The position numbers and the translations under genes were made by a program. The notes below the pieces were generated by a model. The model was given only the letters and a program-made list of their open reading frames with translations, searched no databases and was not told the origin of the DNA. From the NCBI GenBank assembly GCA_030035585.1, contig CM057462.1, positions 145,850,734 to 145,914,733 on the forward strand: 64,000 bases of DNA, given 5' to 3'. The stretch comes from Dugong dugon. Its lineage: Eukaryota; Chordata; Mammalia; Sirenia; Dugongidae. How positions within the stretch are numbered: position 1 is the first letter of the stretch; each line of letters begins with the position of its first letter. Below are positions 44,023 through 53,621 of the stretch, piece after piece.

Positions 44023-44039
44023 TTAAAGACAGCGGAAAA

Positions 44040-44526
44040 CTATAGCAACCTAATTCTGAGATGACTACTAATGGCCCAGACCCTTCAGGAATGAAGGCAA
44101 AGAAGCACTACCAGCTGAGATCCTTGCTGAGGGAAAAGGGAATACTGAATGAATGGTGGAAGAAGGGAGTTCTAAACACTAGCTATGACCACATGACCAA
44201 TTGCAAAAAATGAGGACTGTAATTGTTTATAGTATTTCTTCCTTGTTTTGCTATAAATGTATGTATATGTGTGTGTGTATATATATCTCATAGGCGTATA
44301 TATACACCCATATGTATGTATCGATATAAAATATCTTTGTTTTCTTCCCTCCTTTATTCTATTACTTATTATAAAACATAAGATATAAATGGGGCTAGTG
44401 CATTTCTGGTTGTACACGTTGGTTGTATCATGTTAGGTGCAAGTATGACTTTATAATTGTCTTTATTTAGAGATTACGTATGGTTTCAGGAGATATGTAC
44501 AGGTGTCATGTTGACAAGCAGTGGAC
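44040..44526 (+). other. ERV-3 trailer before the 3' LTR, with a TA/TG tract
   Basis: Non-coding sequence homologous to 23241-23637. It contains an AT/GT microsatellite near 44255-44330 that is absent from ERV-1. No envelope frame. The purine-rich segment just before 44527 is weak. Confidence 0.6.
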
Positions 44527-45058
44527 TGTGATGGTTAAGATTATGTGTCAACTTGGCTAGGCCATGATTCTCAGTGGTTTTGTAGATATTATGCAATCAT
44601 CCTCCATTCTGTGATATGATGTGAGCAGCCAATCATTTAAAGGGGGGTTTCTTTGGAGGTGTGACCTGCATCCAATATACATGGATGTTCTGGCAAAACT
44701 TGCCTTCTCTTGATCCTCCATCCAACTTGTCATCCTCTGACCTCTGATTCTTGGAACATGAGCCAGCAGCCTGCCATCTGATATGCAGATGTTTTGATTC
44801 ACCAGCTCCCAAAACCCTACGAGCCAGCAGCCTTCTGCCTGACTTGCCAGCTTCGGATTTGTCAGCCCCTGGAACCATGTGAGTCAGAAGAAGCCTCCAG
44901 CCTGATGCCTGATCCTCGGATTTGGGACTTGCCAGTATCCACAACTGTGTGAGCCATTTCCTTGAAATAAATTTCTCTCTCTCTCTCTCATTATCAAGGG
45001 GAAATTGGATTGATATTACACAATGGTTTTGCCCCTCTAGAGAACCCAACCTAAGACA
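44527..45058 (+). repeat. ERV-3 3' LTR
   Basis: TGTGATGGTTAAGATTATGTG to AACCCAACCTAAGACA, 532 bases. It contains a CTCTCTCTCTCT run near 44973-44990 where other copies have a TA tract, and a short ERV-derived patch (ATCAAGGGGAAATTGGATTG, 44992-45012) that looks like dUTPase-region sequence. Confidence 0.85.
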
Positions 45059-45539
45059 GTGTTTTACAAAAATGGATAATGGAAAGCAGGAATTGTACAA
45101 CAAAAGTGAAAGTGCAGCAAAGAAACGAAGAGTAATCATGACAGAAATGAAATTTCAACCAAATGTAAATGGAGGGACAGAAAAAACACTGTGCACTGTG
45201 GGAATGCCGACACTGTCGTCTTAGATGCTACAAATGCAGCCAGAGAAACTCATGCTCAGAGAAGCTGAGCATGTTAAATATTTGCATCACCCAGGAACCA
45301 TTCCACAAAGAGAGAGTAGAAATAATGGAAGAAAAGAAAATATCAAATACATAATACAGGAAATTTTGCCTTAGAGATCCAATCTAGATAGATCCTGGTA
45401 AGATTTGAGACATCAAAGGATAAAGACAAACTTCTATAATATTCAGAATAAAAAAAAAACTTAATTACGTTAGATTGAGAATCGGAGTGGAGATACCCAA
45501 TATTTGCTAAAGAGAGAAAAACGAACATTCTTATTAACT
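45059..45539. other. Unassigned sequence
   Basis: No gene identified. A small perfect hairpin (CATGCTCAG/CTGAGCATG, 45250-45272) lies in it. A-rich and possibly old L1. Confidence 0.4.
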
Positions 45540-46050
45540 ATGGATAGAAATGTAAATTGGAGGTGAATTTGACAATCTCTACAAAAATGTCAAATCTGCA
45601 TATCCTCTGAATAGTCAGTTGATTTTCCAGGTATCTATTCTTCATAAATCTTGGTAAAAATATACAAGGACACCTATTTAAAAAAATTGCATCATGTACA
45701 ATAGCAAAAATTAAAAGTAGTTTGTTACTTAGAAATAATAAAAATAAATTTTAGTATTTCATATTAATCTGTGTAGTCAATAAAAAAATAAGTTATAGTC
45801 TGAAGTACTGATATAGAAGGATTCCACTACATATTGTTAAGTGATAAAGTTGTAGAACATTGAATGGAGTTTGTATATGTAGAGGAAGTGCAGAGGATAC
45901 ACATGAAATTATTAACAATTGATAATAGAATTGGTAAGGGCAGGGAAGAAAAATAGAGACAACATCCACTCTTTACACAATTGTTTAATGTTTAATTTTC
46001 TTTCAAGAGTATGCACTTCTATTATAATTTTTTGAAAAGTTATGTGAAAA
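45540..46050 (+). mobile_element. Old L1 3' end
   Basis: AAATGTAAATTGGAGG, TTGCATCATGTACAATAGC, AAGTACTGATATAGAAGG, ATATTGTTAAGTGATAAAG and the final AATTTTTTGAAAAG region follow an old L1 3' terminus in order. Non-coding. Confidence 0.65.
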
Positions 46051-46089
46051 TATACTCATTAATAATGGCTAGATTTCCAAGCATGAAGA

Positions 46090-46525
46090 TAGCCCAGAAA
46101 AGCTAGAAAAAATGTAATAATAAAGGACATTTGCCATACTAGATGCCAAAATATATTATGTTTTTTTTTCAAATAAAATTGTGTAAAACAAGTTCATACA
46201 CATATAGATGCATCACTAAAGAGGAAGTTAGAATCCAGAAGTCACAGGTAAACACTCAAATTAAATATGTAATGGCACTTGGCACTTCTAATTGGTAGGG
46301 AAGTAATAGGTTGGCGTTAGTCAAACCTTCTGGATTTAAAAATAAAAAGTTAATTTACTGCATCACACCATATATCAAATTGAATCCAAATGAACTTTAC
46401 TTTTGTTTAAAATAAAAGCACAGATTAACCAAAAGTTATTATTCTCATATTCAGGCAAAACTGTAAACTTTGATAAATCTGACCAAGTAAAAATTAAACA
46501 TAACTACAAAAACAGCCCCCTCATC
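46090..46525 (+). mobile_element. Old L1 ORF2 fragment
   Basis: TGCCATACTAGATGCC, TCACACCATATATCAAATTG and AACTTTGATAAATCTGACC resemble distal L1 ORF2, in order. Diverged. Confidence 0.55.
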
Positions 46526-46530
46526 CCCAC

Positions 46531-46695
46531 TAGGAACCCCGGTGGCATAGTAGTTAAGAGCTCGGCTGCTAACCAAAAGGTGGTCAGTTTGAATCCACCA
46601 GCCACCCCTTAGAAACCCTATGGAAACCGTATGGGGCAGTTCTACTCTGTCCTATAGGGTCGCTATGAGTCAGAGTCGACTTGACAGCAATGGGC
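46531..46695 (+). mobile_element. AfroSINE with a small internal duplication
   Basis: GGAACCCCGGTGGCATAGTAG to GACTTGACAGCAATGGGC. The AAACCCTATGG block is duplicated in tandem (46613-46633), an individual oddity of this copy. Confidence 0.92.
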
Positions 46696-46818
46696 ATACC
46701 CCCCAAGGATGAAAAAAAATTAGTATTGGGGGGAAGAAAAACTAAGATACAAGAGAAAAGAAACTGAAGGGACAAAAAACTTCTAACATGTACAATATTG
46801 TGTGAATTATATTTATAT

Positions 46819-47000
46819 TAGGAATCCCTGGATGGTGCAAAGTTGGTGGTTCGAACACAACCAGAGGTGCTTCAGAAGAAAGTCCTAGTGATCTACTTCT
46901 GAAAGTTCGCAGCCTTGAAAACCCCACGTAGCAGTTCTGCTCTGCACACGTGGAGTTGCCATGAGTTGGAATCTACTCAACAACAACTAACAACAACAAC
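46819..47000 (+). mobile_element. Diverged AfroSINE with target duplication
   Basis: GGAATCCCTGGATGGTGC to the tail CAACAACTAACAACAACAAC. The A/B-box interval is shortened by deletion (TGGTGCAAAGTTGGTGG). ATATTTATAT (46809-46818) and ATATTTACAT (47001-47010) flank it. Confidence 0.9.
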
Positions 47001-47129
47001 ATATTTACATATAATGTTTGAAATACAAAAATAGAAGACAGGAAGTTAAATGACACGTCTAAAATAATTTAGCTAAGAAAGCAAAGGCATATCAAGGTCA
47101 GAATTTTACCCAGGTTGCATCATTGCAAA

Positions 47130-47355
47130 AGGAGACCTGGTGGCACAATGGTTAAAGTGCTCAGCTGCTAATGGAAAGATTGATGGTTCAAACCCACCAG
47201 CTGCTCCATGAGAGAAAGATGTGAGAATATACTTCCATAAAGATTACAGCCTTGGAAACCCTATGGAGCAGTTCCACCCTGCCCTTTAGGGTCGCTTTGA
47301 GTCAGAATGGTCTAGACAGTGACGGTTTTTTTTTGTTTTTTTTTTTTTGTTTAGG
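47130..47355 (+). mobile_element. AfroSINE (long subtype) with target duplication
   Basis: GGAGACCTGGTGGCACAATGG to a T-rich tail. It contains the GAGAAAGATGTGAGAATATAC insert. ATCATTGCAAA (47119-47129) and ATCATTGCAGA (47356-47366) flank it. Confidence 0.92.
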
Positions 47356-47519
47356 ATCATTGCAGAGTTCACAGCCTTCCTGCTACCCAGTAATAACTGG
47401 CAAAGTGTTGGCCATAGTGCAGGACAGGGCCAGGGGCAGGGCAGAGCAACAAACACTCTCAGGCCCTACTACTGCATGTTACATCAGTACAAAATTTTTG
47501 GACAGAAATTTTCAAAATG

Positions 47520-47725
47520 ATTAAATGCCTTTAAAATGTTCGTATATGTTGATCTAGCAATCTCATGTCTAGATATTTACCCAAAGAACATAATCAGATA
47601 TGTATTCATAAAGTCTTTTCAGTGACAAAGATAGGGAAAATACAACACCACTTAAGTATTCAATAATAATGGATTGATTAAAATAAGTGTGATGTATAGA
47701 TAGATAAATGGGTGGATGGAGAGAT
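47520..47725 (+). mobile_element. Old L1 3' fragment
   Basis: GATCTAGCAATCTCATGTC, ATTTACCCAAAGAAC and AATAATGGATTGATTAAAATAAG resemble the ORF2 end and 3'UTR start of old L1. Confidence 0.5.
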
Positions 47726-47837
47726 AAATATAGTGAAACCTATGAGAGTTGGAGCTCGATAGGACTGCCTTGTTTTTTCGGGTTTCACAAGTTTTCTGCC
47801 TTTGAAAGGGTCCAGTCTTAGCACTTTTCTATGACTC

Positions 47838-48118
47838 TCTAAACCTGTTGGAGCCCTGATGGTGCAGTGGTTAAGAGCTACCACTACTAACCAAAAGGCC
47901 AGCAGTTCAAATCCGCCATCTGCTCCTTGGAAGCCCTATGAGGCAGTTTTAGGGTTCCTAAACCCGTTGTCACAATCAAGTTGATTCTTGCTCATAGTGA
48001 CCCTATAGGACAGAGTAGAACTACCCCATAGGGTTTTCAAGGAGTAGCTGGTGGATTCAAACTGCCAATCTTTTAAAAATTAGCATCTGAACTCTTAACC
48101 GCTCTGCCACCAGGGCTC
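47838..48118 (-). mobile_element. AfroSINE (minus) interrupted by a second AfroSINE
   Basis: The tail end lies at the left (AAACCTGTT) and, after the nested SINE, the body continues from AAACCCGTTGTCACAATC to TTAACCGCTCTGCCACCAGG. Host sequence ATGACTCTCT (left) and ATCACTCTCT (right) is its target duplication. Confidence 0.85.
47850..47957 (+). mobile_element. AfroSINE (plus) nested in an AfroSINE tail
   Basis: GGAGCCCTGATGGTGCAGTGG to GAGGCAGTTTTAGGGTTC, missing most of the 3' part. CTAAACCTGTTG on the left and CTAAACCCGTTG on the right form its target duplication inside the other SINE, giving a head-to-head pair. Confidence 0.85.
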
Positions 48119-48377
48119 CATCACTCTCTGTTTGTGGAAAGTATTTGAATTTTTCTTCTCCGACAAGTTTCCGCCTTACACAGGTTCCAGCTTTCACAAG
48201 TTTTACTGTATATAGGTAAGAATACAGAGTAAAGATAGAGATATCCACATACAGTCAGAGAATTTTTTTTTCAGTTCATGTATTTTGAGGTTAAAATACA
48301 GTGTTTTCATATGCTTCCATTTATGAAAGAAATAAAATACATTTTATAATAATTATAAACGTAAATATATATACACT

Positions 48378-48596
48378 TTCTTTTTCTTTCACTTTATTGT
48401 GCTTTAGATGAAAGTTTACAGCACAAGTTAATTCCTCATACAAAAATTTATGCACATATTGTTATGTGACATTAGTTGCAGTCTCTACAATGTGACAGCA
48501 CATTGCCCCTTTCCAGCCCGAGTTTCTTATGTCCATTCAACCAGTTCCTGCCCCTTCCTGCCTTCTCATCCTGCCTCCATATATTTTACACTATGA
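48378..48596 (-). mobile_element. L1 3' end with early terminus
   Basis: The complement ends CTGTAAACTTTCATCTAAAGC followed by ACAATAAAGTG, matching the end of module A of L1 copies 1 and 2 (15545-15580). It then stops, with its own poly(A) signal. It belongs to the same L1 lineage but uses a different 3' end. Confidence 0.68.
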
Positions 48597-48675
48597 AAGT
48601 ATATGTATGTTGAAATATGTCTGGAAATTTATTAAATCCACTCAACAAATCTTTCTTGACTGCCTACTCTGGAAG

Positions 48676-48847
48676 GACAGCATAGCACAGTGAGTACCAG
48701 CACTGACCTTGAAGCTAATTAACTTGAATGAGAATCCTGGATTTGTCACTAACTAGCTATGTGTACAGGGACAAGTTACTCATCCTCTCTCGGTGGTGAT
48801 GAGTGCTATGAAGATACAGCCCTTATGGAGCAAGGTAAGAAGAATAA
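48676..48847 (+). mobile_element. MIR SINE
   Basis: ACAGCATAGCACAGTGAG, GAGAATCCTGGATTTGTCACTAAC, CTAGCTATGTGTACAGGG, CAAGTTACTCATCCTCTC follow the MIR core on the plus strand. Confidence 0.75.
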
Positions 48848-48858
48848 TGAGTGATTGG

Positions 48859-49064
48859 TGGTTGTTTTTGTTGTATGCTGTCAAGTTGATTCTGACTCAT
48901 AGCAACACTGTGGGAGAGAAGAACTGCCCCATAGGGTTCCCTAGACTGTAATCATTATGGGAGCAGATTCCCAGGTCTTTTCTCCAGTGGAAGGCTGGTG
49001 GATTTGAACCGCCGACCTTTCAGTTAGCAGCCAAGTGCTTAAGCATTGCACCACCAGGCCTCCT
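48859..49064 (-). mobile_element. AfroSINE with target duplication next to MIR
   Basis: TTGTTTTTGTTGTATGCTGTC to CACCACCAGGCCTCC reversed SINE, long subtype (GATTCCCAGGTC insert). TGAGTGATTGG (48848-48858) and TGAGTGATGGG (49065-49075) flank it. Confidence 0.92.
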
Positions 49065-49099
49065 TGAGTGATGGGGTAAGGTGGGCATTTCAGTTGCAG

Positions 49100-49290
49100 T
49101 GGTCATGAGAAAGTCTTGAGAAGACAACTGTAAGAAGTGAAGAAGTGACAGCTTCAAGTATCCAGAGATTAGAATCCCAGGCAGAGAGAATTGCAAGTAC
49201 AAAAGCCTGAGGTTGGAAAGGGCTGGGAGCGTTCCAGGGAGAGCAGGAGGCCAGGGTGGCTGGAGCAGAGTGAATGACACCCAACTGGCA
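49100..49290 (-). mobile_element. Possible L2 3' region
   Basis: CCCAGGCAGAGAGAATTGCAAG and ACAAAAGCCTGAGG are the complement of the familiar L2 segment encoding LFPLPGI-type residues. Moderately diverged. Confidence 0.45.
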
Positions 49291-50233
49291 ACTGTGGCAT
49301 TCATGGAAGCTGATTTTCCCATCATACTTAAAGCTTGTTAATATTGTTTGGGTTTTTGCAATTAGCATGAAGGATATTTACAACTGAAAACAAACAAAAA
49401 TAATTATATTTTGAAAAACAAAGAATACATTACTGCCTTTTTAATTACGCTTCCCCTACAATGTATATCATCAGGGTTACTTTAAAATATGCAATCGTAC
49501 ATTCCAAGCAAATTACAAAAGCTGTCTGCTTATTCAGACTCTTTCGTGAGAGGGTTTGGCATTGCGGTGTGTATGCTAATGATTGTTTGGGACAGTGCTG
49601 TTTTAACACTCGACTCTTTACCTTGCCTCCATTCCCCAACAGTGTTCTATAACAAACCATTTTTAACTTTAATTGCCATTTCCCTGATGTGCCAAAATTA
49701 ATGAGTGTATATTTTAAAAGCTGAAAATGAATTTAACAAAATATTTTGCTTGGCTAGAGATTTTTTCAGTAGTTCATTAACTGCAAAATAATTTCCTACT
49801 GAATGCCAAAGATCCTGTGCAAGATGTTGCCTGGGGCTAAATAGTACGTATTCACCTTTTAATCACTGACAGAGGGAAAATGGAAAGCAAGTCCACCAGA
49901 ATTCAACATGCGGTCTTTATCTTAATGGAGAGAAGCTGAAGCGTGAATCAGTACAAAGTATCAGATAATTCAAAAACTGTTTATGGTTTTGTTGGGGGTG
50001 AGTATAGTTTTACATAGAGGTATTTCTAATAATTTTAAAAAGTACTACTATTTAAATATTGAAACCATGCTGTAAAACCCTGATGCAGTTGGGCAGTCCC
50101 TATCTTGTCATTTTGTCTATAGTCCTCTTCTCTACTTATGCCTGATCTTCAAGCTAGTGATTGACGGCATTTCTTCCCAGACTATACACATGATTTTAAA
50201 GCACCATGACTTAAAAACAAAACAAAAAAAAAA
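49291..50233. other. Unassigned intergenic sequence
   Basis: No recognised repeat or gene. Frames of 60-70 codons overlap on both strands near 49445-49700, without motifs. Directly precedes the L1 copy 2 target duplication. Confidence 0.45.
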
Positions 50234-50242
50234 CTCTGTGTA
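50234..50242 (+). repeat. Left target-site duplication of L1 copy 2
   Basis: CTCTGTGTA preceded by an A-run recurs at 58647-58655 after the L1 A-rich tail. Confidence 0.85.
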
Positions 50243-50556
50243 GTTCCAGCAAAACGGCACTCTAGGCAGAAGCACCACGCTGTCCCTCCACAGTAAAGAT
50301 CCGAAAAACTAAGCCGAACAGAGAATACAACAATCCTGAAACACTAAAACATCAAATGAAGAGATAAAGAACTCAGCCAAGCACCAAATGGAGTGAGAAA
50401 ACTAACAGAGAAGGGAGAGTGAGGAGAGATTCATGCAGAGGTTCCCTACCAGCTAACGCAGCACGGGTCTGCCATCTTGGACTCCTACCTGAGACCAGCA
50501 AACAGGGGGTACGAGAAAGCAGCCTCACGGAGCTTCCAGTGGTAGACAAAACAACA

Positions 50557-50838
50557 GGTAATTTGCAATATACGCTTTGCCACCCCCGACACTTCTTCAC
50601 CCCGACTTGGTCTCCTCTGCTTCCCATGGCCACAGTCTTTTGACCGGGAAACAGCGGCTGCTTGGATTTCACACACCCGAACGGGTGGCTGTCTGAGTGC
50701 CATTTGTTGGCTGCTAGTGTTGCTTTTTTTCTGCTTCTTTTTATTTCTTCCTTGCCTCTCCCCACCTCCCCCTCCTTTAGCTCGTGTACCTAGCTCTGTG
50801 TGCCATCTTTGCTTCTTCCTGAGGGGCTACAGAGCTCC
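50557..50838 (+). repeat. L1 5'UTR monomer 1
   Basis: Starts GGTAATTTGCAATATACGC and ends GGGGCTACAGAGCTCC. It is followed directly by monomer 2. Shared internal landmarks include CCTCTGCTTCCCA, CACAGTCT, GAGTGCCATTT, TTGGCTG and AGTGTTGC. Confidence 0.9.
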
Positions 50839-51108
50839 GGTAATTTGTGATATACGCTTTCCCACTCTCTACCCTTCTTCACCCACACTCAGCCCCCTCT
50901 GCTTCCCACGGACACAGTCTCTTGTCCAGAAACAGCAGCCCGCACTAGCTGGCTCTCTGAGTGCCATTTATTGGCTGTTAGTGTTGCTTTTTTTTTTTTC
51001 TGCTTCTTTTGACTTCTTACTTGCCTCTTGCCACCTCCCCCTCCCTTTGCTCAAGTGCCTGGCTCCGTGCACCATTTTTGCTTCTTCCTAAGGGGCTGTG
51101 GAGCTCCG
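50839..51108 (+). repeat. L1 5'UTR monomer 2
   Basis: Starts GGTAATTTGTGATATACGC and ends GGGGCTGTGGAGCTCC. It is slightly shorter than monomer 1 (about 270 against 282 bases), with the same landmark order. Confidence 0.9.
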
Positions 51109-52216
51109 TTTGAGTGTGGAGCTGCTTCCCGGTCTGGGCTGCCCTGCTGGTGGGATCCCGGGGCTTTTGTTCGTTTGTTTGTTTTGAATTGTTTCTTTGT
51201 TTTATTTTCCTTTTGTTGAGTTGGGAGCCCTTTCTGGCCAGGCTGAGCTGCGTGGCAAGGAGACGCCCCTTCGGCTTCCACAGACGTGCAGAGTGATCCC
51301 TGAGGGCATTTCTTTTTACTTTGGTTTTCTTGTTTTTGTTTTTTTTCTGTTTCTTTGGGGGCCTTCCTTGTTTTTTTTTTTTTTTTTTTTTTTAATTTGT
51401 TGTGTTTTCTTTTTCCTCTTTTTCCCTTTTCGTCTTTCTTCATTGCTCAGTTTCTCGTCTCTCTATATCTTCCTTCTCTTTCTGTTCCCTGAATACCTGG
51501 CATTGTATACCTCTACACCTTCTAGCCAGGCTGTACTGAAACACCTGAGAGCAACCTCCCCAGAACTTATAGCTGCACCAGTGGGATCCCAGGGAACATC
51601 GCAGTTCTTTAACCTTTCTCATTGTTATTCATTCATTCTTTTCTTTTCTTCCTCCTCCCCTTTCTGTTTTTCTCCATGTCATAGTCTCTCATGTCTCCAC
51701 TCCAATGGCAAGCTCCCCTAGCATTTTTTTTGTTTCTTTGTATGTTTTTGGCTCCTGTTCCTCTCTCCTCTCTCCCATAACCATCTTAGCTACACACAGA
51801 ACAATCTCCCTGCTGCATCCTGCCTACCTGCACTGTGCGCTTGACATTACACCACCAAGGCAGCACAGGCACAACCTATTGGAACCTGCCCTGCACTGAT
51901 TACCGACCAGCTCTGGTAGCTGTAGTAAGTGCCACAAACAACCCATCCCAGTAACTCCTCTTCAGCTACACCTGCCCTGCCATACCATATCTGAGTGACT
52001 GACCCCGCCTGCCAGTTGAAGAAGGAGGTGAAAATATTAAACGCAGAGACGAGCAAACACCAAAGAACAAACAAGTCTGCCTGCTCAGACATAGTCAAAT
52101 TTTTTTTAAAAAAAGGGATGAAACTTACAAATCTACAATCAATAAACGAGAAAAATAACTACTAAATGCCCAGAAGACAGCAGACAATAGCAAAACAATT
52201 ACAAAAACAGGATAGA

Positions 52217-53197
52217 ATGGTTCCAGTAGGCATCCAAAATAAAACACCAGATGACTCTCCTCTGGAAGAAAATGCACTAGAACTACCTGATAGAGAATTC
52301 AAATCTCTAATACTCAAAATTCTCCAAGAACTGAGGCAAAAAGCTGACAAATATGAGGAAAAATAGACAAATTCATGGAAAATATGGACAAAAAATTGGA
52401 ATAATTCAGGAAAAGTATACAGGAACAAATGCCAAAATAAATTCACAGCTAGAAATTATACAAAAACAACAATTAGAAATCCAAAAGGTAAACAAAAAGA
52501 TTTCAGAAATGGATGATGTCATAGAAGGGCTGAGAAGCAGATTTGAAATGGTGGAAGACAGGACCAGTGGAATTGAAGACAAACACTTGGATAAAACTCT
52601 GTATCAGAAAAACTCAGAAAAAAGAACAAAGAAAAATGAAGAGACCCTGAGAGTTACGTGGGACACAATCAAAAGCAAAAATTTGCGAGTGATTGGAATT
52701 CCAGAACAGGGGGAGAAAACAGAAAACACAGACAGGATCACTGAGGAACTGCTGACAGAAAACTTCCCAATATCATGAAAGATGAAAAGCTGGCCATCCA
52801 AGAAGCTCAATGAACCCCATATAGAAGAGACCCCAAAACAAAATCACCAAGGTATATCATATTCACACTCGCCAAAACCAAAGACAAACAAAGAATCCTG
52901 AGAGCAGCTCGTGAAAAACAAGAAGTCACATACAGAGGAGAAACAATAAGAGTAAGCTCAGATTATTCAGCAGAAACCATGCAGGCAAGAAGGCAATGGG
53001 ATGACATATATAAAATCTTGAAAGAAAAAAACTGTCAGCCAAGAATAACATATGCTGCAAAACTCCTGTTCAAATTTGATGGTGAAATTAGGTCATTTCC
53101 AGATAAACAGAAATTAAGGGAATATGTAAAAGTCAAACCAAACCTACAAGAATTATTAAAGCAGTTCTTCGATCTGAGGACAAACAGCTTCAGCTAA
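52217..53197 (+). pseudogene. L1 ORF1 protein of copy 2, frameshifted
   Basis: ATG 52217 aligns with ATG 9424 of copy 1. A lost A in the A-run near 52362 shifts the frame after about 48 codons, and the protein then resumes in the frame of 52353-52778 (coiled coil, then GIPEQGEKTEN of the RRM-like domain). Near 52768 a second one-base loss and then a TGA near 52810 break it. The last part reads open in 52979-53197 (MQARRQWDDI to the C-terminus). The role is as for copy 1. Confidence 0.88.
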
Positions 53198-53621
53198 CAG
53201 GCAGAACCTAGGAGACAGGATCATACCAGCCAGATACCAATCTAGGAAATGCACTCTCGAGGACTATCCAACACCAAAAGAAATACAACAGGGTATCAGA
53301 GCAGTTAACCAGTAAATGACAACATCAAAACGATAAAAGAGGGAATAAATGGCATAGGTATAAAACTTTCTAATGGAGAGGAAGGCAAGGCGATACTAAG
53401 TAATTGTACACTGCTTCAAACTTAGAAAGATAACGGTAAAATTTATGGTAACCACAAGGTTAACAAACATACTCATAAAAAAAAAGGAAAAGGAAAGTCT
53501 CAGCAAAGACAAAACCTACAAAAACAAAAGGAAAAAACAAAACCACAAACAAAAGTAACACAGCACAAGAGTGTATGAAGAACAAAGAAAATTTAAGCAC
53601 CACAAAAAAAAGCACTACAAA

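Larger units (their letters stand above)
34415..45058 (+). mobile_element. ERV-3: ERVL-like provirus with a multi-LTR left end
   Basis: The left side holds three LTR pieces of the TGTGATGG family (34415-34761, 34762-35395, 36035-36560). Internal sequence then runs from a degenerate primer site at 36561 through gag, protease, RNase H, integrase and dUTPase to a 3' LTR (44527-45058). Two RTE insertions, a third RTE within the LTRs and three AfroSINEs interrupt it. The RT core is deleted at about 41628. Flanking bases (GGTGG on the left, GTGTT on the right) do not form a target duplication, as expected if the left end was rearranged. Confidence 0.82.
47731..48218. mobile_element. Tigger-like DNA transposon relic hosting two AfroSINEs
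   Basis: Left end TAGTGAAACCTATGAGAGTTGG and right end (complement) CAGTAAAACTTGTGAAAGCTGG are inverted repeats of about 25 bases flanked by TA on both sides. About 200 bases of transposon remain once the SINEs are removed. The AAACC...GTGAAAGC-type ends resemble Tigger/pogo elements; the exact family is not known to me. Confidence 0.6.
50243..52216 (+). promoter_or_regulatory. L1 copy 2 5'UTR, long form
   Basis: The first 310 bases match L1 copy 1. From 50558 to 51780 there is a pyrimidine-rich block with two tandem monomers and several T-runs (for example 51371-51394). From 51781 it again matches copy 1. L1 5'UTRs hold an internal promoter, and tandem monomers act as additive promoter units in rodent L1s; that role here is inferred. 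The 174-codon frame 51197-51721 is Phe/Leu-rich low complexity and not called. Confidence 0.75.

Noticed and set aside
44633..45139. 168-codon minus-strand ORF
   Set aside because: Runs through the ERV-3 3' LTR, antisense, with no recognised feature.
45250..45272. Small perfect hairpin considered as a regulatory RNA element
   Set aside because: Nine-base arms in A-rich sequence with no neighbouring gene or conserved context. Likely chance.
46531..46695. tRNA-like A and B boxes in many places
   Set aside because: They belong to AfroSINEs and MIRs. No stretch folds into a complete tRNA with a CCA-proximal acceptor stem.
51197..51721. 174-codon ORF upstream of L1 ORF1 in copy 2
   Set aside because: Phe/Leu/Ser-rich translation of a pyrimidine-rich 5'UTR. 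No start context, no counterpart in L1 copy 1 and no domain.
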